Source: Chromera velia
Taxonomy: Eukaryota; Sar; Chromeraceae
Direction: 5' to 3'
DNA length: 31,061 nt
NCBI GenBank assembly: GCA_018398765.1
Contig: JAHBMJ010001432.1
Location: forward strand, 1 to 31,061
Made by a program: the position numbers and the translations under genes. This document shows positions 1 through 9,434 of this stretch, one piece after another (the first letter of the stretch is position 1; each line of letters opens with the position of its first letter). Under the pieces are notes generated by a model. The model was not told the origin of the DNA and did no database searches. It saw nothing but the letters and a program-made list of their open reading frames with translations.

Positions 1-600
1 TGGTGGATTTTGAGCCCAAAATGACATAAAATATGAACAAAAACAGATTTTTGCGAGCTAGTCCGGCTACCTGGAGCTCTATCTGGTCAAGTTACGTCAA
101 AATCTGATGTTTTTGAAGTGTAGGCTACGTGGTTACTTTGGGTTACCCCCTTTTTATCTTTGTCATACAAAGAGGTTACAGGTTACCCGGTTATGAGCAT
201 TTTTAGCTCAGTAACCGACCAAATTTTCAACTTTTAAAAGCATTCAAAATGATGTTTAGAATACGTTTGAATGCTTTTTGAGGGACGTTACTTCATTTTT
301 GAGGGGGGTCAAAAAAGGTTACGGGTTACCCGGTTACGGGGAATTTAGGGGCAAAGTGAGTGTGACACATCATTTTTCATCATTTTTGACCATAACCTGA
401 ATTGTTTAACAATCTTAAAGCCAGTTTTATGAGTAACCAAACGTAACTAATCGATTGGCACCAGTTTTAACTGATGGTTACATGTCATACGTTATATGGA
501 GGGGGTGTAGGGTCAGTAACCATGGTGTAGCCGGCTGAAGTGCCCCCCCCTACGATCGGACTGCGTACATTTCTTATTTAAGCTCTCTCATTCCTCGTTA
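1..600. repeat. AT-rich tract with GGTTAC/GTAACC motifs
   Basis: No gene is visible here. The motif GGTTAC or its complement GTAACC recurs many times, including two GGTTACCCGGTTA-type clusters about 140 bp apart (near 174-195 and 316-340). CCGGCTAC occurs near both ends in opposite orientation (about 62 and 530), so this may be part of a diverged inverted-repeat element. It could also be the upstream intron of the exon that starts near 607. Confidence 0.4.
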
Positions 601-606
601 TAAGAG

Positions 607-2058
607 GTACGAGACGCGATCAGTGAACTCTTGGAAGGGTTTAAAAAACAGCTAACCTCCCTGGATGGATCGCCCAGCACCAGGGAGCCCAGTGGCAGTG
701 TAGAGAGGCCCTGGAAGCTGCCACCTCTGAAGGTTGGTCTGCACAGTGAAAGAAAAGCTTTTCAACTCGAACGAAAAAAGCCATAAATGTTAAACATTTT
801 TGTTCTATAAATGTTTTTAAAGAATGACTCGGAGTAGGTGCATCCTCATTGCAGCGACTGAGCGTTTCAAGCGGGCAGTCAAGTCTGAAGACTCTGAGAA
901 GCTGAAAAAAGATATTTTCGATCTGAAGTGGGTCTCCTTCTTCGTTTACAGCTTATACTCGGCTACTTCTGTGCCATGTCTGTATTGGTCTGCCTGCAGC
1001 TGGTTAAGTTGTATGCTTTTGATAGTCTGCTTCCTTTTTCCATAGATGGTTTGGTGTTAAACTTTGTGATAATAATTTAACGTAGACTTACGCTGTCTTC
1101 CAAACACGGTCTCAGCCTGTAGATGAGCAGCGGTCTGCCAAAGTCTCCTTCCCTGCGTTCTCCTGTTGCTATGAGTGGTTTTGAGTAAATTAAATTATAT
1201 GATAGTAAATATTGACATTTTTTATACCTTCTATGAATCGAAAGATCTGCACATGCCTGGCAGGTCTCATTGGTGGGGAAAGACGTCTGTTGTCATCAAA
1301 AAAACAGTCTGGAAGCACATATCGCCTTCCGTCTTGCATGATACCTGCCTGCCTGACATCTGCAGTTCATGGATCTAATCCCGATTTTCTCAGGCTTTTG
1401 GGCAGCTTAGCAGAAAGTTGTATCAAAATGCATTTAGATGCGACTGTCTTCCAGACGATTGCCCAGGACTGCAAAGTGCTCGTGGATCACCACATTGTGA
1501 GTGACCTCACCCCAGCTGTTTTCCTGGCCTTTTCATTTTTTTGCATGGTCTCTTCTGGATAGACTTTTGGGCTAGCTTTTGGAAGTGCTCCGCAGCTGCA
1601 GTTATAATATCATTGAAACTTAAGAAACTTTATACTTAGAAACATTTTGTGAATTATATGAATGGATGTAAACTTAAAGGTGGATGAATGAAGTGATGGA
1701 TAAAGGAATGGATAGATAGATGATGATGGATGGATGGTTAGCTAGATGTTAGCTGGCTAGCTGGCTGGCTAGCTAACTGGCTGGCTGACTGGCTGACTAG
1801 CTGGCTGGATAGATGTATTAGATAAATAGATAGATAGATGGCTGGCTGGCTGGCTGGCTGGCTAGATGGCTAGCTAGCTGGCTGGCTAGCTGGCTAGTTG
1901 GCTGGCTAGTTGGCTGGCTAAATGGATAGATGGATATGCAGGAAGACGTCGAAGAGTCACACTTTCCATCCGTAACGCACTTTGAAAAGATAGTAAGAAT
2001 TCTGTGCGTTGAACGCTACAAAGAAAAGCTTCGTATGAGTAAATTGACAGCTCTATAA
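607..2058 (+). CDS. partial four-exon gene, unknown family (3' end)
   Basis: I assemble four exons: 607-736, 855-927, 1394-1496 and 1942-2058 (stop TAA at 2056). The introns begin GTCTGC, GTGGGT and GTGAGT and end TTGCAG, CTCAG and TGCAG. Phases agree at every junction (1, 2 and 0), and the joined length is 423 nt, giving 140 residues. The first exon follows a pyrimidine-rich tract and opens in mid-frame, so more 5' exons probably lie upstream or outside the window. The protein is charged and looks helical (ISELLEGFKKQL, FKRAVKSEDSEKLKKDIFDL, FEKIVRILCVERYKEKL). I recognise no domain. The phase agreement over three introns is the main support. No start codon can be assigned. Confidence 0.42.
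1670..1935. repeat. degenerate GGAT/GATA/GGCT microsatellite
   Basis: A compound tetranucleotide array moves from GATG/GATA units into a long GGCT/AGCT run. It sits in the last intron of the left-edge gene model, just upstream of its final exon. Similar GGCT runs occur in the last intron of the large gene near 18806-18840. Confidence 0.85.
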
Positions 2059-2385
2059 AATCTCTTTGTCAATGAGGGAAAGTATGGAAAAGAGGTCATT
2101 GAGAACTCTGAAACAGATTCTAAAAAAAATGAGGCACCTAAGGAAGACATTCAGCTCAATTCAGCTGATCTAAAAGCTCATCTAACGAATATCTTTCGAA
2201 AAAAAGAGAGCACTTGTTGCTCGTCTTCTTCAAGAGGTGGGGTGGATAGTGTTGGAAAGCCTCGCGAGCTTCATTGCTTGATATTGCTTCCCCTTTTGCA
2301 CCGGTCTCTCGATCAGGCTTCAGCTGCCATTTCCTTTGAGCAAGCTAGTGAGAGATCCAATTCAGTGGGGAAGGCGGCTAAGTAG
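2059..2385 (+). pseudogene. open reading continuation after TAA at 2056
   Basis: In the frame of the preceding exon, translation runs on from 2059 for 108 sense codons to TAG at 2383-2385, with only the TAA at 2056 separating the two parts. The stretch reads like protein (for example KEDIQLNSADLKAHLTNIF and SLDQASAAISFEQASERSN). Either the TAA is a nonsense mutation in a longer last exon, or it is the true stop and this is an open 3' UTR. No short intron that removes the stop is evident. Confidence 0.25.
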
Positions 2386-2516
2386 CCTACCTGTAGGAAC
2401 ACTTTGAGTGGGTATTTAGCACCGAAAGGGTGACACCTACAGAGAGAAGAAGAGACGGCGGCAACAGTTACTCTGCATAAACCGGTGAGTGGGCATACAG
2501 ACATATAGGAACACAC

Positions 2517-2558
2517 ATATATATACACACACATATATACACACACACACACACATAC

Positions 2559-2602
<44 letters not shown>

Positions 2603-2672
2603 ACACACACACACACACACATACACACACACACACACACATATACATACACACACACACACATATACATAC
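2517..2672. repeat. (AC)n microsatellite
   Basis: Nearly pure CA dinucleotide repeat with interspersed ACAT units, ending shortly before a G-run. It opens all frames on both strands, producing spurious His/Thr and Cys/Val ORFs. Confidence 0.95.
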
Positions 2673-3489
2673 ACAGCTAGAGGGAAGGGGGGGGGGGAAG
2701 GGGGCCTAGGGTATTCGACTATTTCAATTACGATTAAGATTTTATAGGTAAGATCATACAAAACATATAATAAAAACATAGATTACATAAATATTTCAGG
2801 CTAAAGGAACGTGGTTTATCTTAAAAAGCTTGAATCCGGTGAAATTAAGTGTGATTACGGGAAAAAATAATCATATACCCCCCTTTTTATGGAATGTCTC
2901 TTACACTGAGTCTGTTAGTCTTGCTATTGTTTTTTATTGGTTGCACCATGCAAAAGTCATAGAAAAAGGCTAGGGAAAAAGTCTGTTCATGGAGGAGGAT
3001 AAGCTGTAAAAAGTTGAAGAAGCGTTAAAAAAGCTTCTCATCAAGGACCTTGATGTTGTCATAGATGTTGAAATTGAAGTCTAGTGATGACATTATCGCA
3101 TCATGAAGGTTTTCTTTTGTTTTTTGAAGGAAAGTCTAGGAAGGGGGACTGTTTACTCCATTTTACTATATATTATGGATTACGAATTTACGAGCCCTTT
3201 CTAGATATCACCTGGAGACAAGACTTTCATCGCAGATCACAAGTGAACCAGTGAGCATTTTGATGAGATCTTGACTTTGTTTGAAGTAATTTAATGTAAT
3301 AAGTCCTAAAAAAATGGTTTTTAGTGTAGAGGTGACCTTAAATACTAACATACCCTATGTCTAACCCCTAAAATTCATTTAATAATATTTTAAGTCAATT
3401 ACTTACGACATTCGTCGTGGCGGACAGGGGGATGGACCCCTTTTTGAATCTAACGTGGCAGGGATAGCCGTCGAGCCTAGGAAAGGGGC

Positions 3490-3619
3490 AGGGGGAGGAG
3501 AGAGAGACAGAGAGAGAGAGAATCAGACTAATGGATTGAGGGAGCGAAGGAAGGAGGGAGAGAGAGCAAGCAAAAGAGGCGTAAAGAGCAGAAGGAAGAA
3601 AAGAAAAAAAGAAAGTGTT

Positions 3620-3650
<31 letters not shown>

Positions 3651-3665
3651 AAGAGAGAGAGAGCT

Positions 3666-3702
<37 letters not shown>

Positions 3703-3775
3703 GAGAGAAAGAGAAAGAAAGAGAGAGAAACAGAGAGAGAGAGAGAAAGAGAGAGAGACAGACAGACAGGCAGGC
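3490..3775. repeat. (GA)n purine tract
   Basis: Long plus-strand purine tract of GAGA with interspersed AAAG, GACA and GGCA units. It encodes only Arg/Glu repeats. Tracts like this can form triplex (H-DNA) structures. Confidence 0.95.
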
Positions 3776-4225
3776 AGACAGTTTAATGCAGAGAATTAAG
3801 ATAAATGGAAAAAAGAACTTTAGAATGGGGAGAGGCTCAGAGCTAGAGAGAGAGACTTATATCTACTTATCTAGCTGTCATACGGGGAAGGAAGACAGAC
3901 AGACTTTCATACACTCACGATAGGTCGGATTAAACATACTCTTTTCTGTTCCTCCTCAAAAAAATGTTGTGCTGAATCACCCTGCCCCTCCTTTCTCTCT
4001 TGCAGGAATAGATGACCCGAATGACTCATGAAGTCAACAGGTTAGCCAAGATGGATCCACTGCATGGTAGAGGGCATGGTGTATGGTAGAAGTGGGAGCA
4101 GACAGCCTATTGCAATTTAAGACTCGGAAGAGGCAGCCACGGCCTGTTAGCGGGACCCTCCATACTGCTCATGGTGCCATACACGTGCCTGAGAGCACAA
4201 CGCGAAAGCTTAGATCCTTTCTTAG

Positions 4226-4528
4226 TACATACTCGTTGATAGTCTGAGCAAGGAATCTGATTTTGACGATAACGGAGTGCCCCCTCTAAGCACTGTGCCC
4301 GTACCCCTACTAGGCTTAACAGCTCCTGCCTTCTGTTTCTCTGTCCCGCCCTCTACGTTGAGGCACGTTGTTCGTGATCCCTCTCCTCTGACTGATAGTG
4401 GGTCAGAAGAAGAACGCAAGCCATTGGCCCCTCTGACCAGCTCAGGGACAGTGTCGGACACACACACAATGTCATCTAAAATCAAGCCGAGTGTTGCAGT
4501 ATGTTTAGATATGTCTACTGTAAGATGA
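4226..4528 (+). CDS. uncertain ORF or exon, Pro/Ser-rich with acidic patches
   Basis: This frame is open from just after a TAG at 4223 to TGA at 4526-4528, about 100 codons. It has acidic patches (SDFDDN and DSGSEEERKP) between proline- and leucine-rich stretches, and reads more like protein than the surrounding DNA. There is no good in-frame ATG near its start, so it would have to be an internal or terminal exon, or a transposon fragment. The antisense frame 4222-4485 is also open, which weakens the case. No family recognised. Confidence 0.2.
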   Translation, partial: YILVDSLSKESDFDDNGVPPLSTVPVPLLGLTAPAFCFSVPPSTLRHVVRDPSPLTDSGSEEERKPLAPLTSSGTVSDTHTMSSKIKPSVAVCLDMSTVR

Positions 4529-4862
4529 ATAGTACAATGCTATATGATGGTCCGAAGATACGTCTGACCAACTAGAAGCGTCAGTGTTCAATCTAGTCAG
4601 TCAAACAGTCTGTTGATCACTTCATGCACCAGGCTGCTCAAACCATTAACTGCATTTATTTGGCCTCATCTTATAGCAGCCTTCACTAAAATTGATATGA
4701 TCACGCGCGCTCTTTCCATTGTCGTAGCCTGGCGGCAAGCCGTCTCCAAGCCGGTCCCGGTATTTATACTATGCGCGCTCATGCCCCGGCAGCACCTCTC
4801 ACACCGCCATATGTATAGCCCGACGTCTCAGCCCCGGGCACGCCCCTTACACCTACTAGTAG
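4529..4862. other. unassigned spacer
   Basis: An open frame at 4613-4879 on the plus strand has no recognisable features and runs into the inverted-repeat element. I see no supported gene. Confidence 0.5.
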
Positions 4863-5119
4863 TAGGGGCAACGCACTAAAGTTTTTTGGTAACCTAGGTA
4901 CGTTTGGGGGGAAGGGGGGGGGGGGACGGAGTTACAATTCATGTACGTCAACCTTAGACAACCTATGGGCAAGCAAATACACCTCCCTCCTTACATCACC
5001 CCTACTGAACCTCGGGGGTCAAAGGGGAGGGTTACCAAATTAAATAATAAAAGGGGAGAGGGGAGGTCAGCCGCCTAATATAACTGGGTTACCAAAAATC
5101 TTTAGTATGCTGCCCTCTA
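4863..5119. mobile_element. short inverted-repeat element (MITE-like)
   Basis: The two ends are inverted copies. CTAAAGTTTTTTGGTAACC (4876-4894) matches the complement of 5087-5105 at 18 of 19 positions. Outside this core, GGGGCAACGC on the left resembles GAGGGCAGCAT read inward from the right. The interior has G-runs and no ORF. A short direct repeat TAGTA may flank it, but the insertion ends are not sharp. This is a non-autonomous inverted-repeat element of unknown superfamily. Confidence 0.55.
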
Positions 5120-5191
5120 GTAATATTAAGATCTTTTTTTAGATAAAATATGAGCTTTTCAAAGAGCTTCTAACTCCCTTTACCTATTAAA

Positions 5192-5729
5192 TTAGTGAAA
5201 TTCAGGATGCTTACTTGCACAGGATTGCAAGAACAGGTGCAATAAGTAGCCATGCCTTGAGGTGGCACCGTGACACTGTCAGGCCAAGAGTTGGATCGAA
5301 TTAGGCCATGCAGGTGCGACGCCATATGTATATCTTTACCAAAGCGAACCTTTGGCCGGCAACTTGAAGTGGGCGTTTGGGTGGCGGCTAGGGTGGCGGC
5401 GCATAACCGCTGGAGCAAGGGGGTATATTAGGGTATATGCAGACGCGTGTAGGAATGCCAAGATCCCGCGCATGTGTCAATGTGCATGCACATGCATGCA
5501 TGCAATTGAAATTCAGTCAACATGCATGCAATACAGTATACAGTGTTGCAATAAGGAGGACAGAGAAGAATGATTGGATGATTGAAGGACCAGATCATGA
5601 ATGAACACTCCGCCGGAGGAGCGAGTCAAGGATGAGTGCAAAGAGACAGACCTCGCAATAGCACTGACTCTACAGACTGATAGAAACTGCTGAATCCAAG
5701 CTGACAAAAGACTCTTCTACTTTTCGCTG
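5192..5729 (+). repeat. left LTR
   Basis: Matches 7061-7592 along its whole length with scattered substitutions and a few short gaps. It contains the alternating purine-pyrimidine cluster of TGCATGCA motifs near 5482-5530. The first bases read TTAG where the right copy reads TGAG, so the terminal TG is probably mutated here. Confidence 0.85.
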
Positions 5730-5730
5730 C

Positions 5731-5762
5731 TGACGCTCAACGAGAGGGCTCGAACTCACAAC
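5731..5762 (+). other. primer binding site resembling tRNA-Lys(CUU) complement
   Basis: It begins TGACGCTCAACG, followed by GGGCTCGAACTCAC. The complement of a typical tRNA-Lys(CUU) 3' end begins TGGCGCCCAACG and continues GGGGCTCGAACCCAC. Most positions agree, and the site starts one base after the left LTR. The tRNA sequence is from memory. Confidence 0.65.
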
Positions 5763-6249
5763 ATTCTGGAACAGGCATATGCAGAGGAGTCACTTTTTCT
5801 TTACGCTGGAGAGGGCGTAGGCGTCGATTTGGGAGAGCAGGCTCAAAGGCCAGCGGCAGCATTAAAGCAGTCGCGTTGACTTCACACTGTAAGGAATCTG
5901 AAGTGAAACAACACTGCATAGGGAGACAACTGGGATGTCTGACCCTACGCAGCTTCGTGAAGAGAGCGAGAAGACACTCACGGTCACTTAGACTAACAAC
6001 AGCAGTAGAGGAAGATATCTGATGATCATGCTGGAGCAAAGCACTCTTTCCGTATAAAGTAGCTGACCTGGAGAAAGCAGAAGATCGCACCGCTCTCCAT
6101 GAGGGCAGCTGATGGGCAGAGAAAGAAGGCAACAAAAACGACATGATGGGGAGTACGGAGAGACACACCGACTGACTTTACTTCTTTTCAATCAGGCATA
6201 TATGTATGGGGGTACAGGGAGTCACATTCACACATTCAACGAACATACA

Positions 6250-6768
6250 GTGCAGGGCGTCACTGTGAAACAGAAGTATACATATACATCAATCAGTGCA
6301 GGGCGTCACTAAAAATGAGATAGACAGTGCGGAGCGTCACTGTCAACATACACACAGTGCAGGGCGTTACTAGTCAACACACACACAGTGCGGAGCGTCA
6401 CTGGTCAACACACACGCAGTGCGGAGCATCACTGTCAACATACATACAGTGCGGAGCGTCACTGTCAACACACACACAGTGCAGAGCGTCACTGGCAACA
6501 CACACATAGTGCAGAGCGTCACTGTCAACACACACACAGTGCAGAGCGTCTCTGGCAACACACACACAGTGCAGAGCGTCACTGGTAACACATATACAGT
6601 GCGGAGCGTCACTGTCAACACATACACAGTGCGGAGCGTCACTGGCAACACACATACAGTGCAGAGCGTCACTGACAACACACACACAGTGCAGAGTGTC
6701 ACTGGTCAACACACATAGAGTGCAGAGCATCATTGGTAACACATACAGTGCAGAGCGACACTGCAACC
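6250..6768. repeat. 30-bp minisatellite with internal palindrome
   Basis: About 17 units. From about 6387 to 6717 the period is almost exactly 30 bp; flanking units are 28-46 bp apart. Each unit carries CAGTGCRGAGCGTCACTG, where CAGTG and CACTG are inverted arms around 8 bases, followed by a variable CAACACACACA spacer. Because 30 is divisible by 3, every frame stays open on both strands, giving false ORFs. It sits in the interior of the LTR element. Confidence 0.95.
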
Positions 6769-7048
6769 TAGTACTGCAACAGTTGTTAAGAGAAAGTAAG
6801 TTAAAGGATGAGAATAAAGGTTGAGGAGAATTGTAGAGTGCTGAGAGTCACTCATGCAAATCCATAAGATCGAACTAGGCAGAAACAGACCCTATGGCAA
6901 GCAAACACTGGACACAAAACAGCGGAGATAAAAATAATTTATAAGAAAACGAACAAGGTGGAAGAGATAACAGAATGAGGGGGTACAAAGCAAGCTGCCT
7001 TCATTGGATTCTTTTATCCAGTGTTAAGCATGTATGAAGACACCTTCT

Positions 7049-7060
7049 AAAAGAAGGGGG
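7049..7060 (+). other. polypurine tract
   Basis: AAAAGAAGGGGG directly precedes the TG that opens the right LTR, the expected plus-strand priming site. Confidence 0.7.
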
Positions 7061-7592
7061 TGAGTGAAATTCAGGATGCTTGCTTGTACAGGATTGTAAG
7101 AACAGGTACAAGAAGTAGCCATGCCTTGAGGTGGCATCGTAACACTGTCAGGCCGAGAGTTGGATCGAAATGGGCCATGCAGGTGCGACACCACATGCAT
7201 ATCTTTACTAAAGCGGACCTTTGGCCGGCAAGTGGGCGTTTGGGTGGCAGCTAGGGTGGCGGCGCATAACCGCTGGAGTAAGGGGGTGTATTAGGGTATA
7301 TGCAGACGCGTGCAGGAACGCCAGGATCCCGCGCATGTGTCAATGTGCATGCACATGCATGCATGCAATTGAAATTCAGTCAACATACATGCAATGCAGT
7401 ACACAGTGTTGCAATAAGGAGGACAGAGAAGAATGATTGGATGATTGAAGGACCAGATCATGGATGAACACTCCGTCAAAGGGGCGAGTCAAGGATAAGT
7501 GCAAAGAGACAGACCTCGCAATAGTACTGACTCTACAGACTGATAGAAACTGCTGAATCGAAGCTGACAAAAGACTCTTCTACTTTTTGCTG
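7061..7592 (+). repeat. right LTR
   Basis: Direct repeat of the left LTR. It keeps the TG start. The two copies differ at scattered positions, mostly transitions, plus small gaps, which suggests an old insertion. Confidence 0.85.
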
Positions 7593-7656
7593 AGTTTGAT
7601 CCTACAAGTAACTTCCTAGGTAAATTCGCTTTTTACTGGTCGGAATTCACTTTTTA

Positions 7657-7898
7657 CACCTCCCAGATACTAAGAGCTACTTAAATTTAAAATCGCTCTC
7701 ATGGATGGCTTTTATCCGTACCACAGGCACGGGCTATATCTTAATTGAAACTCTGCGCCACAGGCGTGAACAGTGTCTTGAAAGTACTTGAAAGTTCGTG
7801 CCGCAGGCGCGGATTAATTCTTGAAAGACAAAGTCGTATAGGTGGATGAACTTGAAGGTTTCTGTTTCAAGCTAGTGGCTTGTAGTGTCAGGGAGGTA
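7657..7898 (+). mobile_element. hAT-like MITE, copy A
   Basis: The left end CACCTCCCAGATACTAAGAG and the inverted right end TACCTCCCTGACACTACAAG are related terminal inverted repeats. The flanks ACTTTTTA (7649-7656) and ACTTTTTG (7899-7906) form a 7-of-8 target duplication. The 242 bp interior has three spaced mini-palindromes of the type CCGTGCCGCAGGCGCGG separated by CTTGAAAG-like spacers. It has no ORF. The element at 28872-29105 belongs to the same family in the opposite orientation. An 8-bp duplication fits hAT transposons, but no transposase is present to confirm it. Confidence 0.7.
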
Positions 7899-7906
7899 AC
7901 TTTTTG

Positions 7907-8240
7907 TAGCTGTAGACACTAGTGTATACAGCTGAAGTTTACTGCTTACCAGCAAATTGACCAAAAATGTACTAGGAAGCGTTATCAGTTAAATAATAAC
8001 TTAAACTTTAGACTGCTATATTTTTTATGTTCAATTTTCTGTGGCATCTGTGCTTCAACAGTGCTTCTTTTTTTTCTATTTTTTTTCTCTAGTTTTTTCT
8101 CTTCTTTTTTTTTATGTCGTACCTTTAGGCATGACCGCAATGATGGGAATTTGTGAAGCTTTTGAAGCTTCAATGATTGAAGCTGTAGGAATCTGTACGA
8201 ATTAAAACCTACATGAAAACACAAGATGAAAACATGACTT
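7907..8240. other. 3' flank of the TLDc gene
   Basis: AT-rich DNA with long T-runs at 8066-8115, downstream of the TLDc stop codon when read on the minus strand. It probably includes the 3' UTR. The short antisense ORF here has no supporting features. Confidence 0.5.
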
Positions 8241-9434
8241 TCAGGCCGCGCTGCTGCCACTCCCACTGCTGCTGCCGCTGTTGGTGATGTTTGACTGTTC
8301 CTTCCTACTGGATCCCTGATCCCTCTTCACAAACACTTCAATTTCTGTGGGCTCAAACTCTTTTGTGTCCCCAGCCAACACATGCTCCCCGTTTCCCGTT
8401 GTGGCCTGGTAGCCGGTCCCGAGTCTGCCCCAGGAAGTCGCCCCTCCATTGGTGCAACAGACAAGGTCTGCACCGCGTGCCCCCCTTCCAAAGACAGGGC
8501 CCACCCTACTGCTGTGAATAACGGCGTGGGAACTGTCCTTCACAGGGAAAAGACAAGGCTCGATGCCTCCTTCCGACGCGAGGAGGAACAGTGACGCTGT
8601 CTCGTCAGGGACCCACAGATCATCACCCCCCCCCTCCGACGTCCATGGGACCTGTGTGTATCCGCCAAAGATACGCGTCCCACGCTTGACAACAGTCAGT
8701 GTGGGCCCTTTCCCATCGGCCCTCACATGGAATGCTTCTCCAGTCATCCCGTCCCTCGTTCCCCTATAAATCAGATCCCACTCACCAGGGTTACCGTACC
8801 AGGCGAGCAGCTGACTGGAGTGCTCTCTGTCTGAGAGAATGACAGAGTCTATGAAGCGACTTGGAGGGGGGCGGAGGCCCCATTGACGAAGCTTGTCATT
8901 TATCCCTTTTGCCTGCTGTGCAAGGTCTCTCTCCATCTGTGCGAGGCGGGAGTCCTGTCCCATTGCTTCTTCTTCCAGAGCATAGAGAGCTTTCTGGATT
9001 CTTTGTAGGTTGTCGAGGAACTTGCACAGCTCCCCCTCTCTTTTCTCACCCATCTTCCCTGTCGCATCGGATGTCCATGCACCCAGTGCGCATGCCACTT
9101 TTTTGATGCTCTCGTTCAACTGCTTCGTCTCCTCCCAGGAGACGGGCTTGAAGTTCAGCCAGTCAATCAATTTCACAAACTCCGAGAAGTCATCTCGCAG
9201 CTCTCCAGGAAACCTCCACCTCTCCAAAAAGGCTGCGATCTCTTCGACGTGGGTGCTCTCAATCACCTCTGGCCGAAGGAATTTGCCCTCACACCTGTCC
9301 ACCTCGTCCCTCTTCAGGACAGGCCACTCAACGGAATAGGAAAACATCTTCACCTCCTTCACCGCCTCAATTCTTCCGATGATGCCCACATTCTTTTCGT
9401 GACATGCAACGATCTTTGCGAGAGGGTCTGCCAT
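8241..9434 (-). CDS. TLDc-domain protein
   Basis: Single-exon gene of 397 residues. The first ATG of the conserved part is at 9434-9432 (MADPLAKIV); the frame extends upstream without a better ATG. Residues 1-125 form a predicted globular, helical N-terminal region I do not recognise. About 130-185 is a charged probable coiled coil (LYALEEEAMGQDSRLAQMER). Residues 194-370 are a TLDc domain, seen as WDLIYRGTRDGMTGEAFHVR, GPTLTVVKRGTRIFGGYT, ASLFLL, GPVFGRGARGADL and a closing EPTEIEVFV. The tail is Ser/Gly-rich and probably disordered. In animals TLDc proteins (OXR1, NCOA7, TBC1D24) are linked to oxidative-stress protection and V-ATPase binding. Protists carry many TLDc proteins with other N-termini, so the role here is unknown. 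It is divergent from the large gene starting at 10448. Confidence 0.9.
   Translation of the reverse strand: MADPLAKIVACHEKNVGIIGRIEAVKEVKMFSYSVEWPVLKRDEVDRCEGKFLRPEVIESTHVEEIAAFLERWRFPGELRDDFSEFVKLIDWLNFKPVSWEETKQLNESIKKVACALGAWTSDATGKMGEKREGELCKFLDNLQRIQKALYALEEEAMGQDSRLAQMERDLAQQAKGINDKLRQWGLRPPPSRFIDSVILSDREHSSQLLAWYGNPGEWDLIYRGTRDGMTGEAFHVRADGKGPTLTVVKRGTRIFGGYTQVPWTSEGGGDDLWVPDETASLFLLASEGGIEPCLFPVKDSSHAVIHSSRVGPVFGRGARGADLVCCTNGGATSWGRLGTGYQATTGNGEHVLAGDTKEFEPTEIEVFVKRDQGSSRKEQSNITNSGSSSGSGSSAA

Larger units (their letters stand above)
2386..4225. repeat. simple-sequence and AT-rich spacer
   Basis: No convincing gene. It holds an (AC)n/(ACAT)n microsatellite at about 2517-2672, a G-rich run at about 2682-2705, and a long (GA)n purine tract at about 3490-3775. 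Open frames over these tracts are artefacts of repeat periodicity. The remainder is AT-rich and unassigned. Confidence 0.75.
5192..7592 (+). mobile_element. non-autonomous LTR retrotransposon (TRIM/LARD-like)
   Basis: Two near-identical direct repeats of about 535 bp (5192-5729 and 7061-7592) enclose a 1.33 kb interior. Right after the left repeat, the sequence at 5731-5762 closely resembles the complement of the 3' end of eukaryotic tRNA-Lys(CUU), a classical primer binding site. Right before the right repeat lies the purine tract AAAAGAAGGGGG (7049-7060), followed by TG, a classical polypurine tract. Their order gives plus-strand orientation. There is no gag, protease, integrase or RT ORF; the interior is mostly a 30-bp minisatellite, so it would need proteins supplied in trans. 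I could not identify a target-site duplication, and the LTR 3' end is not a clean CA. Confidence 0.75.

Noticed and set aside
1-560. Telomere-like or subtelomeric repeat
   Set aside because: GGTTAC motifs recur irregularly and on both strands, not as a uniform tandem TTTAGGG-like array.
2313-2779. Open frames encoding Cys/Val or His/Thr repeats
   Set aside because: They are translations of the (AC)n microsatellite and have no non-repeat coding content.
3455-3923. Arg/Glu-rich ORFs
   Set aside because: They are translations of the (GA)n purine tract.
5737-6168. 143-codon minus-strand ORF inside the LTR element
   Set aside because: It is antisense to the primer-site end of the element, overlaps no known gag or pol motif, and has no supporting features.
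6250-6768. CRISPR-like array with 30-bp periodicity
   Set aside because: The whole 30-bp unit repeats with no unique spacers, the setting is eukaryotic, and the array lies between two LTRs. It is a minisatellite.
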